This document shows, one piece after another, positions 29,586 through 39,105 of a stretch of DNA of 64,000 nucleotides. Numbering within the stretch: the stretch's first letter is position 1; each line of letters opens with the position of its first letter. The stretch is taken from assembly GCF_900100345.1 (NCBI RefSeq), contig NZ_FMTT01000012.1, forward strand, positions 62,001-126,000. The letters run 5' to 3'. The position numbers and the translations under genes are program-made. The notes under the pieces were generated by a model. It worked only from the letters and a program-made list of their open reading frames with translations, did no database searches and was not told the DNA's origin. The DNA is from Paenibacillus tianmuensis (GTDB lineage: Bacteria; Bacillota; Bacilli; Paenibacillales; NBRC-103111).

Positions 29586-30516
29586 ATCCTTTATTATATT
29601 CAGCAGCCGTCAAGCGGTCAAGGTTTTGACATAGCCGGCAGTAGCCGCACAGCTCGACACGATTTTCGAAAATTTGCCGGATCGTCTTGATCACCTGCAA
29701 ATCCGGCTCGCGGGTATGGATATAGATTTGCTGTGGAGACACCGTAATCAGCGTGCTGACAATCATATCCTCGAAATTCATATCCTTCTCCAGCGTTTCG
29801 ACCGTCACGACGGCATCCGTATCGTTCGTTTCGATCTTCTCCAGATGCTCGCCAAGCAGCATAAACTCATTGCCGCCTTTATGAATCAGATGAACGAACG
29901 GAATTTTCGCTTCCTGAATATAGACGAAATATTGCAGCAGTGAAATGAATTCGCGATACTGCCGGTCCATGAGAAATTCGTCGACGGCATATTCGACCAC
30001 TTCGCGGAGCTCGTTCAAGTAATCCGGCGCCCGGAAGCGCAGAAAGCCGTCCAAATTCAGCTCCGTATACTCTTCGATGTATTCGGTAAGCAGGGCGGTC
30101 AGCTTGTTTTTCCGCCGCAGGTACGCTTCACTCTTGTCCGATTTGACCGCCGCCGAATCGCCCCGCTCTCCCAGCATTTGGCTGCAAAAGCCCAAGATGC
30201 TGTCCGTCTCTTCGTCCTGCTTGTAATGAAACTCATGGGAGATCATATGACGCAGCAGACGCCGCTCTTCTTCAGCCAATAAATAGTCCGCCACGGCACC
30301 GGCTGCCGCTGCATATAGCGCGTGACCATCGGCCTGCAGTTGAAAAGCCGGCATCACCGCGCTCACTTCGACTCGCTGCAGACCGTTCCGCCGGTCCAGA
30401 ACGATCCGGATCTTGTTCTCCTTATGTAGCCGTTCGCCGAAAAGCTCGACAAGACGCAAAAGCCGGTCAGCCTGAGCTTCGGAGCGTTTCACCATTACGA
30501 TCGTCAACAGCTTCAT
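29584..30516 (-). CDS. ytxC: YtxC-like sporulation protein
   Basis: The 310-residue protein matches the YtxC family by its position directly before thrS and its sequence (LLAEEERRLLRHMISHEFHYKQDEETDSIL; YLNELREVVEYAVDEFLMDRQYREFISLLQYFV; a C-terminal CGYCRLC cysteine cluster). The family is linked to sporulation in Bacillus but its biochemical role is not known. The protein is soluble, with no signal peptide. Its end carries the promoter for thrS. Confidence 0.8.
   Translation of the reverse strand: MKLLTIVMVKRSEAQADRLLRLVELFGERLHKENKIRIVLDRRNGLQRVEVSAVMPAFQLQADGHALYAAAAGAVADYLLAEEERRLLRHMISHEFHYKQDEETDSILGFCSQMLGERGDSAAVKSDKSEAYLRRKNKLTALLTEYIEEYTELNLDGFLRFRAPDYLNELREVVEYAVDEFLMDRQYREFISLLQYFVYIQEAKIPFVHLIHKGGNEFMLLGEHLEKIETNDTDAVVTVETLEKDMNFEDMIVSTLITVSPQQIYIHTREPDLQVIKTIRQIFENRVELCGYCRLCQNLDRLTAAEYNKG
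29593..29621 (-). promoter_or_regulatory. thrS promoter inside the 3' end of ytxC
   Basis: On the minus strand: TTGACC - 17 bp - TATAAT, just upstream of the T-box leader and overlapping the last codons of ytxC. Confidence 0.75.
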
Positions 30517-30658
30517 CTAGGGTCACACTCTCCTTTCGGGCCTTACGATTCCTTTAAAGTATATGGCTGGACCTTCGCAGATATACAAAGTACAGACACC
30601 GGGGATGTAGCAATAACTGTGAGTAGAATTCGTCAGGAGTCGCCCGCAATGATACCAA

Positions 30659-30696
30659 TTGTATTTTTCTACATATATATGATACAATATGTATCA
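30659..30696 (+). promoter_or_regulatory. Promoter with overlapping palindrome upstream of the L,D-transpeptidase gene
   Basis: TTGTAT - 18 bp - TACAAT, with the inverted repeat TGATACAATATGTATCA (30680-30696) covering the -10 box. The position fits a repressor site. Confidence 0.55.
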
Positions 30697-30726
30697 ATTA
30701 CAAAATACGATCCACGGAGGTTTGGT

Positions 30727-32256
30727 ATGCAGCATCTTCGCCAAAGGTTCAAATCACCGGCTGCGGACAAGCTGGTTCGCCTGCACAAAAATATTTACCT
30801 TAACCGCAGCGATCCCAAATATCACGAAAAGGTGATCGCGTATCTCGACCCGCACTCTCCCGAGGCGCATTACAAGCTGGGGCAATATTTCGAGAATAAC
30901 GACAACATCGGCAAAGCGCTACAGCATTATAAAGAAGCGATGAGCACGTATCCGTCGCCGTATTATTTTCCCGCTTCCGGCTCGATCCGGCGGCTGACGA
31001 AGGAGAATGCACCGGCCATCCCCGAACCTCAAGCCGCTTCAGGCACAGCTGCGCCACGCACGAAAAGAAATGGCGCTGCTGCCGGTTTAAAAATGCTGCT
31101 GCTGGTACTTCTGTTCATCAACGTGCTGCTGCTGGCCCTGCTGTACGGACCGACCGCCGCTTCGAAGGTCGTGTCGGCGTTTATGCCTTGGAGCGTCGGA
31201 AAAGAAGTCACGTACGAAAGCGTCGAAACCCCTTTCGTCTTGCATTTCCCTTACGGAGAGCCGCAGAAGGCCGTAGAGGAGGCGCTTCATAAAAAAGCGC
31301 TGCAGCTTGCAAACGATCATCCGAAGCAAACGATCGTCCTGTACGGCGTGGCTTCCGGCGTTCGAAACGCGGATAACCAAGCGGTGCCGTTGAACGACGA
31401 GCAGCTTAAGATCAAGGCGTTTGTCGTGGCAGAATACAATCCGGCCGTCGATACTTCGGTCAAAATCCGGTTCCTCCACCCGGAATTTCAAAAGCTCCGG
31501 ACAACAGCCGGAGCCCAATTGATCCGGACGGCGCTTGAGGCTTACGCTACAGATCACGGATCGACCCCCTCCTCCATCGAGCAGCTGTTTCAGCCTTATC
31601 CCAATAACTACGCCAGCTATATGCCTATAGAAACGATTACCGGTTCGGCTCATGTCCGAACCGTTTTTGATGGGAGCGGCGGATGGGTTTACGATGCCCG
31701 CGCCCAAGACCCCGCGCGTAGGTTTTATCCGAATGTCGCATGGGAAGGCGAATCCGGGACAACAGCCGCCTCCACAAGCCTTCCTTTCGAGCCGATTACG
31801 GTGACGATCGACAAAAGCGCTCACTTGCTCCGGCTGAACGCCGGCCCGGTGGTGCTCGCGGAGCTGCCGGTCGGGCTGGGCGCCGACGGCCGAACTCCCG
31901 ACGGCGCCTTGACTGTCCTGGAACGGGTGCGTGACCCGCAAGGAAGCCGTCCGGGGGCATACGGCACCGCTGCCTTGGGTATGGGCGAGCTCGCTATCCA
32001 CGGCACCTCCGACGAAGCATCGATCGGCGCAAACCGGTCGCTCGGCTGCATCCGGCTGACGAACGAGGCGATGTCCGCTCTGTACCCGCTTGTGCCCCGG
32101 GGCGCTCGCGTCGTCATCGGCAGCGGCGGAACGGGCGGAAGCGAAAGTGCCCTGGTTCTAGTCCAGCCGGAGCTGCTGCTTCCGTCAAGCAAGGACGGCT
32201 TGGGCCGGGAGGCAGAGGAAACGGCCAAACACCGTGTCTTTCACTGGTTAGGCTAA
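30727..32256 (+). CDS. L,D-transpeptidase (YkuD) with N-terminal TPR-like and membrane segment
   Basis: The protein has 509 residues from the ATG at 30727 (CGGAGG, 7 bases upstream). It opens with a TPR-like helical region (about 25-85, SPEAHYKLGQYFENNDNIGKALQHYKEAM) and one transmembrane helix (about 120-140). A mid region of unknown fold follows, then a C-terminal YkuD catalytic domain with MGELAIHGTSDEASIG and SLGCIRLTNEAM, which contains the nucleophilic Cys. Such enzymes form 3-3 peptidoglycan cross-links or attach proteins. The TPR fusion is unusual for the family. It is monocistronic with its own promoter and a bidirectional terminator. Confidence 0.88.
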   Translation: MQHLRQRFKSPAADKLVRLHKNIYLNRSDPKYHEKVIAYLDPHSPEAHYKLGQYFENNDNIGKALQHYKEAMSTYPSPYYFPASGSIRRLTKENAPAIPEPQAASGTAAPRTKRNGAAAGLKMLLLVLLFINVLLLALLYGPTAASKVVSAFMPWSVGKEVTYESVETPFVLHFPYGEPQKAVEEALHKKALQLANDHPKQTIVLYGVASGVRNADNQAVPLNDEQLKIKAFVVAEYNPAVDTSVKIRFLHPEFQKLRTTAGAQLIRTALEAYATDHGSTPSSIEQLFQPYPNNYASYMPIETITGSAHVRTVFDGSGGWVYDARAQDPARRFYPNVAWEGESGTTAASTSLPFEPITVTIDKSAHLLRLNAGPVVLAELPVGLGADGRTPDGALTVLERVRDPQGSRPGAYGTAALGMGELAIHGTSDEASIGANRSLGCIRLTNEAMSALYPLVPRGARVVIGSGGTGGSESALVLVQPELLLPSSKDGLGREAEETAKHRVFHWLG

Positions 32257-32282
32257 GCGTTGGAGCGAGCTATGTATGGCAT

Positions 32283-32339
32283 ACGAAAAAAGACGCCTGC
32301 CTTCGAGCCGAGGTCGAAGAGCAAGCGTCTTTTTTCGTA
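32283..32339. terminator. Bidirectional terminator between the L,D-transpeptidase gene and mqnC
   Basis: ACGAAAAAAGACGC / GCGTCTTTTTTCGT stem with inner CTTCGA/TCGAAG pairing. A-runs and T-runs flank both sides of two convergent genes. Confidence 0.88.
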
Positions 32340-33479
32340 CTAATTTTGCATAATGAAATCTTTATGCACCTGAACCGTTTCATCGTCGAAGCGGCGCAAA
32401 ATCTCATAGCGCGTATTGCGCTGCGCGGGAATTTTGCCCGCTTCCCGAATGAGCTGCAGCGTCGAACCGATGTTCACCTTGTGCGTCGTCCCTGCCGCGG
32501 ACACGACGTTTTCTTCAATCATCGTCGAGCCAAAATCGTTGCAGCCATAGTGCAGCGACAGCTTGCCGACTTCCGGTCCCATCGTCACCCAGGACGACTG
32601 GAAGTTCGGAATGTTGTCGAGCATAATGCGGCTGATCGCGACGTTTTTGAGATAGTCTTGCGGCCCCAGCTTCTCCGCCTTCAGATTCGTGTTGTCCGGT
32701 TGGAACGTCCAAGAGATGAAGGCCAGGAAGCCCGGCGTATTGTAGCCGTTCGCGATGCATTCGTCCTGCGCGTCGCGGATGCGGAGCAAATGCAGTGCGC
32801 GTTCCTCCATCGTTTCGCCGAAGCCGATCACCATCGTCCCGGTCGTATGCATACCGATCTTATGAGCGGTTTGCATGACATCCATCCAGTCGCGCCACGA
32901 GCCTTTCATACGGCTGATTTTGCGGCGGGTGCGGTCGTCGAGAATTTCCGCGCCGCCTCCGGGCAGCGAATCCAGTCCGGCTTCGTGAATGGCGCGGATG
33001 ACCTCCTCCAGAGAAAGGCCGTTCGATACTTCTTTCATTTTCATAATCTCGGCCGGGGAGAACGAGTGCATCGTAATGTTCGGGAACCGCTTCTTGATTT
33101 CCTTCAACAGATCGGTGTAATAGCTGAAAGGCAGGTTCGGGTTCGTGCCCCCCTGCATCAAAATTTCCGTTCCGTCAACGTCGATCGTTTCCTGTATCTT
33201 TTGAAAAATAACTTCGTCCGGCAGCACATAGCCCTCAGCCGAGCCCGGTGCGCGGTAAAAGGCGCAAAAACGGCAGTACACATCGCAAATGTTCGTATAA
33301 TTGACATTCCGGCCGATCACGAAGGTCGTCACCGGCTCCGGATGATGCCGCAGCATAATTTGGTTGGCCACATGGCCCATTTTTTCGATTTCGTCCGATT
33401 CGTAGAGCGCCACACAGTCTTCCAGACTGATCCGGTTTCCGGCCAGCGCACGATCCAATATCCGGTCGATGGAACTCAT
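32340..33479 (-). CDS. mqnC: Cyclic dehypoxanthinyl futalosine synthase (radical SAM)
   Basis: The protein has 379 residues from the ATG at 33479, which has AAAGGAG 8 bases upstream. The radical SAM cluster CDVYCRFC (Cx3Cx2C) lies near residue 63, followed by GGTNPNLPFSYYTDLL, SFSPAEIM, PGGGAEILDD and TGTMVIGFGE, all typical of MqnC rather than MqnE. It cyclises dehypoxanthine futalosine in the futalosine route to menaquinone. No other mqn genes are nearby. Confidence 0.9.
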   Translation of the reverse strand: MSSIDRILDRALAGNRISLEDCVALYESDEIEKMGHVANQIMLRHHPEPVTTFVIGRNVNYTNICDVYCRFCAFYRAPGSAEGYVLPDEVIFQKIQETIDVDGTEILMQGGTNPNLPFSYYTDLLKEIKKRFPNITMHSFSPAEIMKMKEVSNGLSLEEVIRAIHEAGLDSLPGGGAEILDDRTRRKISRMKGSWRDWMDVMQTAHKIGMHTTGTMVIGFGETMEERALHLLRIRDAQDECIANGYNTPGFLAFISWTFQPDNTNLKAEKLGPQDYLKNVAISRIMLDNIPNFQSSWVTMGPEVGKLSLHYGCNDFGSTMIEENVVSAAGTTHKVNIGSTLQLIREAGKIPAQRNTRYEILRRFDDETVQVHKDFIMQN

Positions 33480-33536
33480 CGCTTTCATCTCCTTTATGCT
33501 TTCATCCTACCATAAAATACTCCGCTCCTGCCATAC

Positions 33537-33576
33537 TAAAAGACCGCCATTTTCCGTGCAGTGGAAAGCGGCGGCC
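33537..33576 (-). terminator. Terminator of the EAL-domain gene
   Basis: CCGCC..TTCC / GGAA..GGCGG stem followed on the minus strand by TCTTTTAG. Confidence 0.5.
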
Positions 33577-33614
33577 GTGGTTGTGACCAATTTGTGAGCG
33601 TCCGGACAAAGCCA

Positions 33615-34988
33615 TCAAGCGGGATGCGTATGCCGGTGCCCTAAGATTTTTTCTTTGACCAATTGGAGCTGCTGTACCCGTTCCTGGTCGGTCACGAGCG
33701 GCTGCGGACGGGCAAAATAAAAGCCTTGCACCATATGCACCCGCATCTCCGAAAGCATGCTGAGCTCTTCCGGTCGTTCCACGCCTTCGGCGATCACCTT
33801 GCAGTTCATGTTGTCGGCGAAGTGCAGCAGCGCCTTCAGCAGCGATTGCTTGACGGACATCCGGTCGATCTCGGCAATGACCGATCTGTCGATTTTGATC
33901 ATGTCGGGCACCAGCTCGGAGATCGACTGCAGGCTCGAATAGCCGGCCCCCGCATCGTCCACGGCAAAGCGAAATCCATGGGCGCGGCAAGCCTTCATGA
34001 CGGCCCCTATGTATTGAAAATCTCGAATCGCGTGACGTTCCGTAATTTCCAGAACGACCTGCGAGGCCGAAATGGCCGGATATTGCTTCAATGTTTCCAG
34101 CAGTTGATGCAGAAACAGCGGATGCCCGAGCGAAACCGGCGTTACGTTAATAAACACCTGCTCTTGAATCGCCCGTGACGAAATTTCCATGAACGCCTTC
34201 TTGATGACCAGAAATTCGAATCTCGATAAAAGATCGGCCTGGTAAGCCATATCGAACAGCTCGGCAGGCGTATGGAACGGCGAGTTTTGCGGACCGCGGG
34301 TCAAAATTTCCCAACCGTACAATTCGCCGCTGGCCAAATTGAGAATCGGTTGAGCGAGAACGAAAATGCTTTCCTGCTTCAAAATGTCCAGCAGATGCTC
34401 CCGGGTCGGGCAAAAATGCGACGGCAGCTTCCGCGTGGCGATGCAGCGGGCATAGTGATAGGCCGTTTGAATGCCGGCGGACGTGTTCTCGAGGTCCGGA
34501 CCGATGATATAGCATCCGCTTTGCAGCGATACGGAAGCCTGTGCGGCGGCGTCCGCGCTTAATCGCATTCTGCGTGAAACCTCTTTTTGCAGCTCCTGCG
34601 CCTTGCGCTGCAGCTCGTCGAACCCGCAAACGGCTTGTTCTTTAACGAAGATGCCGTAATCGTCGAGCGCAAATTGCCGCACTCCGATGACATCTTTGTC
34701 CCCGAAGCAGGTGGGCAGCAGCTCCAGGATCGTCTGCCGGATACGACCCTGCAAGGCGCAAAGCCTTGGTTCGGAATAAGTGGAAAACATATGATGAAAA
34801 TCTTCCAAGTACAGCAAAATAAGCCCGCACGATTTTCCTTGGCTCCGGTACCGTTTGACCAGCGAGAGCACCGGATCGCGAAACGTAAACTCCGGGGGAA
34901 AAAAGCGGAGCGCTCTGCTCGGATAAGGCAGCCGTAGTAGCATCCGGATTCGTTCTTTCCACTCACTTGAAGCAAATGAAAACGTCAT
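33615..34988 (-). CDS. EAL-domain protein with degenerate N-terminal GGDEF-like region
   Basis: The protein has 457 residues from the ATG at 34988 (GAGGGGGG upstream). The first 200 residues resemble a GGDEF fold without the GGDEF motif (GLILLYLEDFHHMF; DDYGIFVKE). Residues about 215-445 are an EAL phosphodiesterase domain: GWEILTRG (EIL instead of EAL), VFINVTPVSL, VVLEITERHAI, VDDAGAGYSSLQ, MIKIDRSVIAEID, CKVIAEGVE and VQGFYFARP. The key metal ligands (E, N, E, DD, K, E, Q) can be followed, so cyclic di-GMP hydrolysis is possible. It has no membrane segment. Confidence 0.85.
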   Translation of the reverse strand: MTFSFASSEWKERIRMLLRLPYPSRALRFFPPEFTFRDPVLSLVKRYRSQGKSCGLILLYLEDFHHMFSTYSEPRLCALQGRIRQTILELLPTCFGDKDVIGVRQFALDDYGIFVKEQAVCGFDELQRKAQELQKEVSRRMRLSADAAAQASVSLQSGCYIIGPDLENTSAGIQTAYHYARCIATRKLPSHFCPTREHLLDILKQESIFVLAQPILNLASGELYGWEILTRGPQNSPFHTPAELFDMAYQADLLSRFEFLVIKKAFMEISSRAIQEQVFINVTPVSLGHPLFLHQLLETLKQYPAISASQVVLEITERHAIRDFQYIGAVMKACRAHGFRFAVDDAGAGYSSLQSISELVPDMIKIDRSVIAEIDRMSVKQSLLKALLHFADNMNCKVIAEGVERPEELSMLSEMRVHMVQGFYFARPQPLVTDQERVQQLQLVKEKILGHRHTHPA

Positions 34989-35077
34989 AAATTCCCCCCT
35001 CACCGGCAGCAACAGCTTGTCTCTACTATCATATCACGAGTTCGTTATAGTGAATAGGGAGGTATTCCTTTTTTTCA

Positions 35078-35114
35078 CAAAAAAGCCGATGATCCCCTGA
35101 ATCATCGGCTTTTC
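35078..35114 (-). terminator. Terminator of the met operon
   Basis: AAAAGCCGATGAT / ATCATCGGCTTTT perfect stem with T-run on the minus strand, directly after metC. Confidence 0.9.
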
Positions 35115-35122
35115 TTCTTCGT

Positions 35123-36319
35123 TTATCGGTCCGTATACGCTAACGCTTGCTCCAGGTCATCGATAATATCGGCGATATCCTCCAGACCGACGGAATACCG
35201 GACGAGCCCGTCGGTAATTCCGCGCTCCAGCCGGACCTCGCGCGGCATCGCCGCATGTGACATCATCGCCGGGTAGGAAAGAATGCTCTCGACCGCCCCC
35301 AAGCTGACGGCGACGAGCGGAATGCGCACCTTGGACAGCAGACGCTTGGTCCGTTCCCCGGAACCTGTGTCGAACGAGACGACGGCGCCATAGCCGAGCG
35401 ATTGCTTCTCGTGAATGTCCCGTCCAGGATGATTCGGCAGTCCGGGATAATAGACGGTTTCGATCGCCGGATGGGCCGCTAGCCAGGCCGCCAGCTGCCG
35501 GGCGCTTTGCTCGTGCGCTTCCATCCGGGCCTTCAAGGTCTTCATCCCGCGCATGAGGAGCCACGATTCCTGTATGCCGAGAATGGTACCGAGCCCGTTC
35601 TGAATCTGCTTCAGCTGGCGGCCCAGACTTTCGTTCGCAGCAACGGCCAGCCCTGCGGTTACATCGCTGTGGCCGCCAAGGAATTTCGTTGCGCTGTGCA
35701 GCACGATATCGATGCCGTATTCGATCGGACGCTGATGGTAAGGTGTCATGAACGTATTGTCCAGCAGGGTCAGCAGGCCATGTTCTTTCGCCCAGCCTGC
35801 GACTTCGGCAATATCGGTAATCTTCAGCGTCGGGTTCGACGGCGTTTCGAGGTATACCGCTTTCGTGTTCGGCTTAAGCGCCGCTTTCACCCGGTCCAGA
35901 TCGGTCATGTCGACGAATGTCGTCTCGATGTTCATCCGGGGCAGGATGGACGTCAGCAGCCGGTACGTGCCCCCGTACACATCCTCCGTGCAAATGACAT
36001 GATCCCCTGCCGACAGCAGCATGAACGCGCCGGAGATGGCCGCCATTCCCGAAGCAAACGCGAAGCCTCGCTTGCCCCCTTCAAGCAGCGCAATGTAATC
36101 CTCCAGCGCCTGCCGGGTCGGGTTGCCGGAACGGGAGTAATCGTACTCCTGTGGCTCGTCGAGCGAAAACTGATGGAACGTCGAAGCCTGATAGATCGGA
36201 ACGCTGGAAGCGCCGGTCGTCCGGTCGATTTCGCTTCCGAAATGAATCAGCTTCGTGGCGAAAGCGCGGTCTTTATGATGATCGTTCAGATGAGTCCCTT
36301 GCGTTGTCTTATCAGCCAT
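35123..36319 (-). CDS. metC: Cystathionine beta-lyase (PLP-dependent)
   Basis: The protein has 398 residues from the ATG at 36319 (AAGGAGG upstream), overlapping the stop of metI by 8 bases. It is a Cys/Met-metabolism PLP enzyme: DYSRSGNPTRQALE, FASGMAAI, EDVYGGTYRL, LDNTFMTPYHQRP, the PLP lysine in HSATKFLGGHSDV and SLGAVESILSYP. By position after metI it is the beta-lyase that converts cystathionine to homocysteine. A gamma-lyase or gamma-synthase role cannot be excluded by sequence alone. Confidence 0.88.
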   Translation of the reverse strand: MADKTTQGTHLNDHHKDRAFATKLIHFGSEIDRTTGASSVPIYQASTFHQFSLDEPQEYDYSRSGNPTRQALEDYIALLEGGKRGFAFASGMAAISGAFMLLSAGDHVICTEDVYGGTYRLLTSILPRMNIETTFVDMTDLDRVKAALKPNTKAVYLETPSNPTLKITDIAEVAGWAKEHGLLTLLDNTFMTPYHQRPIEYGIDIVLHSATKFLGGHSDVTAGLAVAANESLGRQLKQIQNGLGTILGIQESWLLMRGMKTLKARMEAHEQSARQLAAWLAAHPAIETVYYPGLPNHPGRDIHEKQSLGYGAVVSFDTGSGERTKRLLSKVRIPLVAVSLGAVESILSYPAMMSHAAMPREVRLERGITDGLVRYSVGLEDIADIIDDLEQALAYTDR

Positions 36320-37511
36320 GAACCGGTTCCCCTCCTTCAATCTCCTGTTGAGCCAAATCAATAGCGCTTGACAAATCCGCAATCAGGTCGTCCGCGTGCT
36401 CGATACCGACGGAATAACGCAGCAGTTTATCGTCCACGCCGACTCTTCTGCGGATGTCTTCCGGGATATCGGCATGGGTTTGAACCGCCGGATACGTCAT
36501 TAGCGACTCGACGCCGCCCAAGCTTTCCGCGAACGCAATCAGCTTCACGTGGCGCAGGATCGGTTCGATATAGCGCGCATCCTTCATTTTAAAAGAAAAA
36601 ATACCCGTATTGCCGGACGACTGCTTCTTCTGGATGTCATGGCCCGGGTGGCTTTCGAGCGCCGGATAATAGACCGCTTCCACTTGCGGATGGGATTGCA
36701 GGAACGTCGCGATGCGGGTGGCGTTGGACTCGTGGCGCTCCATGCGGATCGCCAATGTTTTCATGCCGCGCATGAGCAGCCAGCTGTCCTGCGGGCCTAA
36801 AACCGCGCCGATCGAATTATGCAAAAACGCCATCTCCTCGGAAAGCTCCTTGCCTTTCGTTACGATCAGTCCGGCAAGCACATCGTTATGCCCACCGAGG
36901 TACTTGGACGCGCTGTGGATCACAATATCGGCCCCAAGCTCGATCGGACGCTGGAAGAACGGGGTAAGCAGCGTGTTGTCGACGATGGATAGAATGCCTT
37001 TTTTCTTCGCCCAGCCGCACACCAGCCCCAAGTCCGTGATCATCATGAGCGGATTGGTCGGCGTTTCGACCAGAACCGCTTTCGTGCCCGGCTGCAGATT
37101 CGCTTCCAATGCATCGATATCGTTCGTGTCCACATACGTTGCCGTGACGCCGAAACGGGACATGATGCGCTCCAGCATCCGGTACGTCCCGCCGTACAAG
37201 TCGAGGGAGACAAGCAAATGGTCGCCTTGGCTGAACAGCGCAAAGATCGTCTGGAGCGCCGCCATGCCGGAGCTGCAGGCAAATCCCGCGTCCCCGGACT
37301 CCAGCTCGGCAATCGCATCCTCCAATACTTTGCGCGTCGGGCTTTTCGTGCGCGCGTAATCGAATCCCGTGCTCTGCCCGAGCTTCGGATGACGGAACGC
37401 CGTCGCTTGATATACCGGGAAGCTGACCGCCCCCGTCACCGGTTCCTCCTGAGAGCCGATCTGCGCGAGACGGCTCTCGATTTTCAACTCTGGCTTGGAA
37501 CAGTTGCTCAT
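36312..37511 (-). CDS. metI: Cystathionine gamma-synthase / O-acylhomoserine sulfhydrylase
   Basis: This 399-residue PLP enzyme of the same fold as metC has [55 protein letters not shown] lysine in [13 protein letters not shown] and [13 protein letters not shown]. It joins O-acylhomoserine with cysteine (or sulfide). It overlaps metA by 4 bases (ATGA) and metC by 8, so the three genes are translationally coupled. Gene order and S-box control match the metI-metC pair of Bacillus. Confidence 0.88.
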   Translation of the reverse strand: MSNCSKPELKIESRLAQIGSQEEPVTGAVSFPVYQATAFRHPKLGQSTGFDYARTKSPTRKVLEDAIAELESGDAGFACSSGMAALQTIFALFSQGDHLLVSLDLYGGTYRMLERIMSRFGVTATYVDTNDIDALEANLQPGTKAVLVETPTNPLMMITDLGLVCGWAKKKGILSIVDNTLLTPFFQRPIELGADIVIHSASKYLGGHNDVLAGLIVTKGKELSEEMAFLHNSIGAVLGPQDSWLLMRGMKTLAIRMERHESNATRIATFLQSHPQVEAVYYPALESHPGHDIQKKQSSGNTGIFSFKMKDARYIEPILRHVKLIAFAESLGGVESLMTYPAVQTHADIPEDIRRRVGVDDKLLRYSVGIEHADDLIADLSSAIDLAQQEIEGGEPVHG

Positions 37512-38434
37512 ATCATATAATCCCCCTTATACAAATCGTACGGCGTCTCTTGGTACACATAATAGTTGAGCCAGTTGGAGAACAGCAGGTTCGCATGAGC
37601 CCGCCAAGTGTTGAGCGGCGGCCGGGTCGGATCGTCGTTCGGGTAGTAATTTTTCGGAATCGCGATCTCCATCCCTTTGTCCACGTCGCGGTCGTACTCG
37701 TATTTGAGCGTACACGCGTCATATTCCGAATGGCCGGTAATAAAAATTTGCTTTCCGTCCTTCGTTGCGGCGATGTAGACGCCGGCTTCCTCCGATTCCG
37801 ACAAAATGTCAAGCTGCCCGACCCGGGCGACATCCTGCCGGCGAACGTCGGTATGTCGGGACTGGGGGACGAGAAACAGCTCGTCGAACCCACGCAGCAG
37901 CTTCACGTTCGGCGTGGTGATCGTGTGCGGGAATACGCCGAATATTTTTTCGTCAAGCGGGTACTTCGGCACGCCGAAATGGTAGTAGAGACCGGCCTGA
38001 GCCGCCCAGCAAATATGCAGCGTCGACGTGACGTGGGTTATGCTCCACTCCATAATCTGCGTCAGTTCTTCCCAATAATTTACCTCTTCGAATTCAAACT
38101 GCTCGACCGGCGCGCCTGTAATAATCATGCCGTCGAAGCGTTCGTGCTTGATATCGTCGAATGTTTTGTAGAACTGCTCCAGGTGCTCCAGCGACGTGTT
38201 CTTGGATGTGTGCGTTTTCGGGTGCAGTAGAATGAATTCAACCTGTAGCGGAGTGTTGCCGATCAGCCGCAGCAATTGGGTCTCCGTCGTTTCTTTCGTC
38301 GGCATCAGGTTTAAGATTACGATTCGCAACGGGCGAATATCTTGACGAAACGCTACGCTCTCGTCCATGACGAAAATATTCTCGTTGACAAGCACTTCCT
38401 TGGCCGGCAGATAATCTGGTACTTTGATGGGCAT
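37508..38434 (-). CDS. metA: Homoserine O-acyltransferase
   Basis: The protein has 308 residues from the ATG at 38434 (AAGGAG 8 bases upstream). The MetA family signature is [15 protein letters not shown] at the N terminus, [22 protein letters not shown] and the [12 protein letters not shown] segment. The catalytic Cys is in [16 protein letters not shown], with His-Glu in [12 protein letters not shown]. Most Firmicute MetA enzymes use acetyl-CoA rather than succinyl-CoA; I have not resolved the specificity residue. It is the first gene after the SAM riboswitch. Confidence 0.93.
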   Translation of the reverse strand: MPIKVPDYLPAKEVLVNENIFVMDESVAFRQDIRPLRIVILNLMPTKETTETQLLRLIGNTPLQVEFILLHPKTHTSKNTSLEHLEQFYKTFDDIKHERFDGMIITGAPVEQFEFEEVNYWEELTQIMEWSITHVTSTLHICWAAQAGLYYHFGVPKYPLDEKIFGVFPHTITTPNVKLLRGFDELFLVPQSRHTDVRRQDVARVGQLDILSESEEAGVYIAATKDGKQIFITGHSEYDACTLKYEYDRDVDKGMEIAIPKNYYPNDDPTRPPLNTWRAHANLLFSNWLNYYVYQETPYDLYKGDYMI

Positions 38435-38496
38435 CAGGCTCACTCCTTCAGGTCATTGGATTCGTCGTTCCCCGCACTCCTGCGACTAAAAAAAGA

Positions 38497-38704
38497 CATA
38501 AGAAAAGGCCTTTTCTCTATCGCATGAGAAAGGCCTTTGTATAGTTACATCGTCCTCTCTCATCTGTCAGAAGCCGCCTGGCTTCCGCAAGAATTAGCAC
38601 CGTGCATTCCTTTGCCATGCTGAAAAACATCACGTGTTGTTTACGCAAAGGTCTGTCGGTTGCCGGGTATCATCGGGCTAGTCCCTCCACCTGCTCTTGA
38701 TAAG
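38497..38704 (-). ncRNA. SAM-I (S-box) riboswitch and terminator upstream of metA
   Basis: The minus strand reads CTTATCAAGAGCAGGTGG AGGGACTAGCCCGATGATAC CCGGCAACC, then GGTGCTAATTCTTGCGGAAG and AGATGAGAG, matching the S-box consensus. P1 pairs CTTATC (38699-38704) with GATGAG. The downstream terminator has an AAAGGCCTTTCTC-type stem and T-run (38499-38536). SAM binding should terminate transcription of metA-metI-metC. The P1 5' strand lies in the left attachment repeat of the integrated element. Confidence 0.95.
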
Positions 38705-38705
38705 A
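38691..38705. repeat. attL core (direct repeat copy 1)
   Basis: CTGCTCTTGATAAGA, identical to the copy at 50323. On the minus strand it is TCTTATCAAGAGCAG, the 5' P1 strand and adjoining conserved bases of the S-box aptamer. Confidence 0.85.
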
Positions 38706-38728
38706 AAGTTTATTCGGTTGTGTCCTTT

Positions 38729-38756
38729 ATGGTACTAGAAAATCCTAAATAGTCAA
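38729..38756 (-). promoter_or_regulatory. Element-borne outward promoter reading into the met riboswitch
   Basis: On the minus strand: TTGACT - 16 bp - TACCAT, about 25 bases before the aptamer. It lies inside the element, so metA would now be expressed from element DNA. Confidence 0.4.
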
Positions 38757-38827
38757 GGGCCATTTGGGTGACGACGAATCACTTTTCTGATTAATTCTTT
38801 GTAAAACTGCCTTGTCCTAAAGCGTTC

Positions 38828-38853
38828 GTGACCAATCCGTGACCACTGTGACC
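38828..38853. repeat. GTGACC repeats near the left end, possible integrase/Xis arm sites
   Basis: Three direct copies of GTGACC(A/G) at 38828, 38839 and 38848. Two copies of GTGACCA occur near the other end (50220, 50232). Terminal clustering at both ends fits recombinase arm-type sites. Confidence 0.55.
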
Positions 38854-38892
38854 GCCTTATTTCAAGTTTACAGAAGCTTAAATTACTAAATT

Positions 38893-39105
38893 TTATGCTC
38901 CTTTTTCGTTATTATTGCATTGTTCAAGGTATTTTGCAAACACTGGTTTTGCAACCCTAATTTGCTTACCAATTCGAACAACAGGAAACTTTCCTGAATT
39001 TAGCTCTCTATATGCGGAATCTCTGCCAACTCTAAGAATATTTCGAACATCATTAACATCAAGCATTGCAGGATAGTTTTCTAATAAACTGATAATTTCA
39101 CTCAT
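38893..39105 (-). CDS. Excisionase-like small HTH protein
   Basis: The 70-residue protein has a MerR/excisionase-like winged helix: MLDVNDVRNILRVGRDSAYRELNSGKFPVVRIGKQIRVAKPVFAKYL. GGAGG lies 12 bases upstream of the ATG. The end position next to the attachment site, opposite the integrase, supports a role in directing excision (inference). Such proteins bend DNA at the arm sites. Confidence 0.75.
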   Translation of the reverse strand: MSEIISLLENYPAMLDVNDVRNILRVGRDSAYRELNSGKFPVVRIGKQIRVAKPVFAKYLEQCNNNEKGA

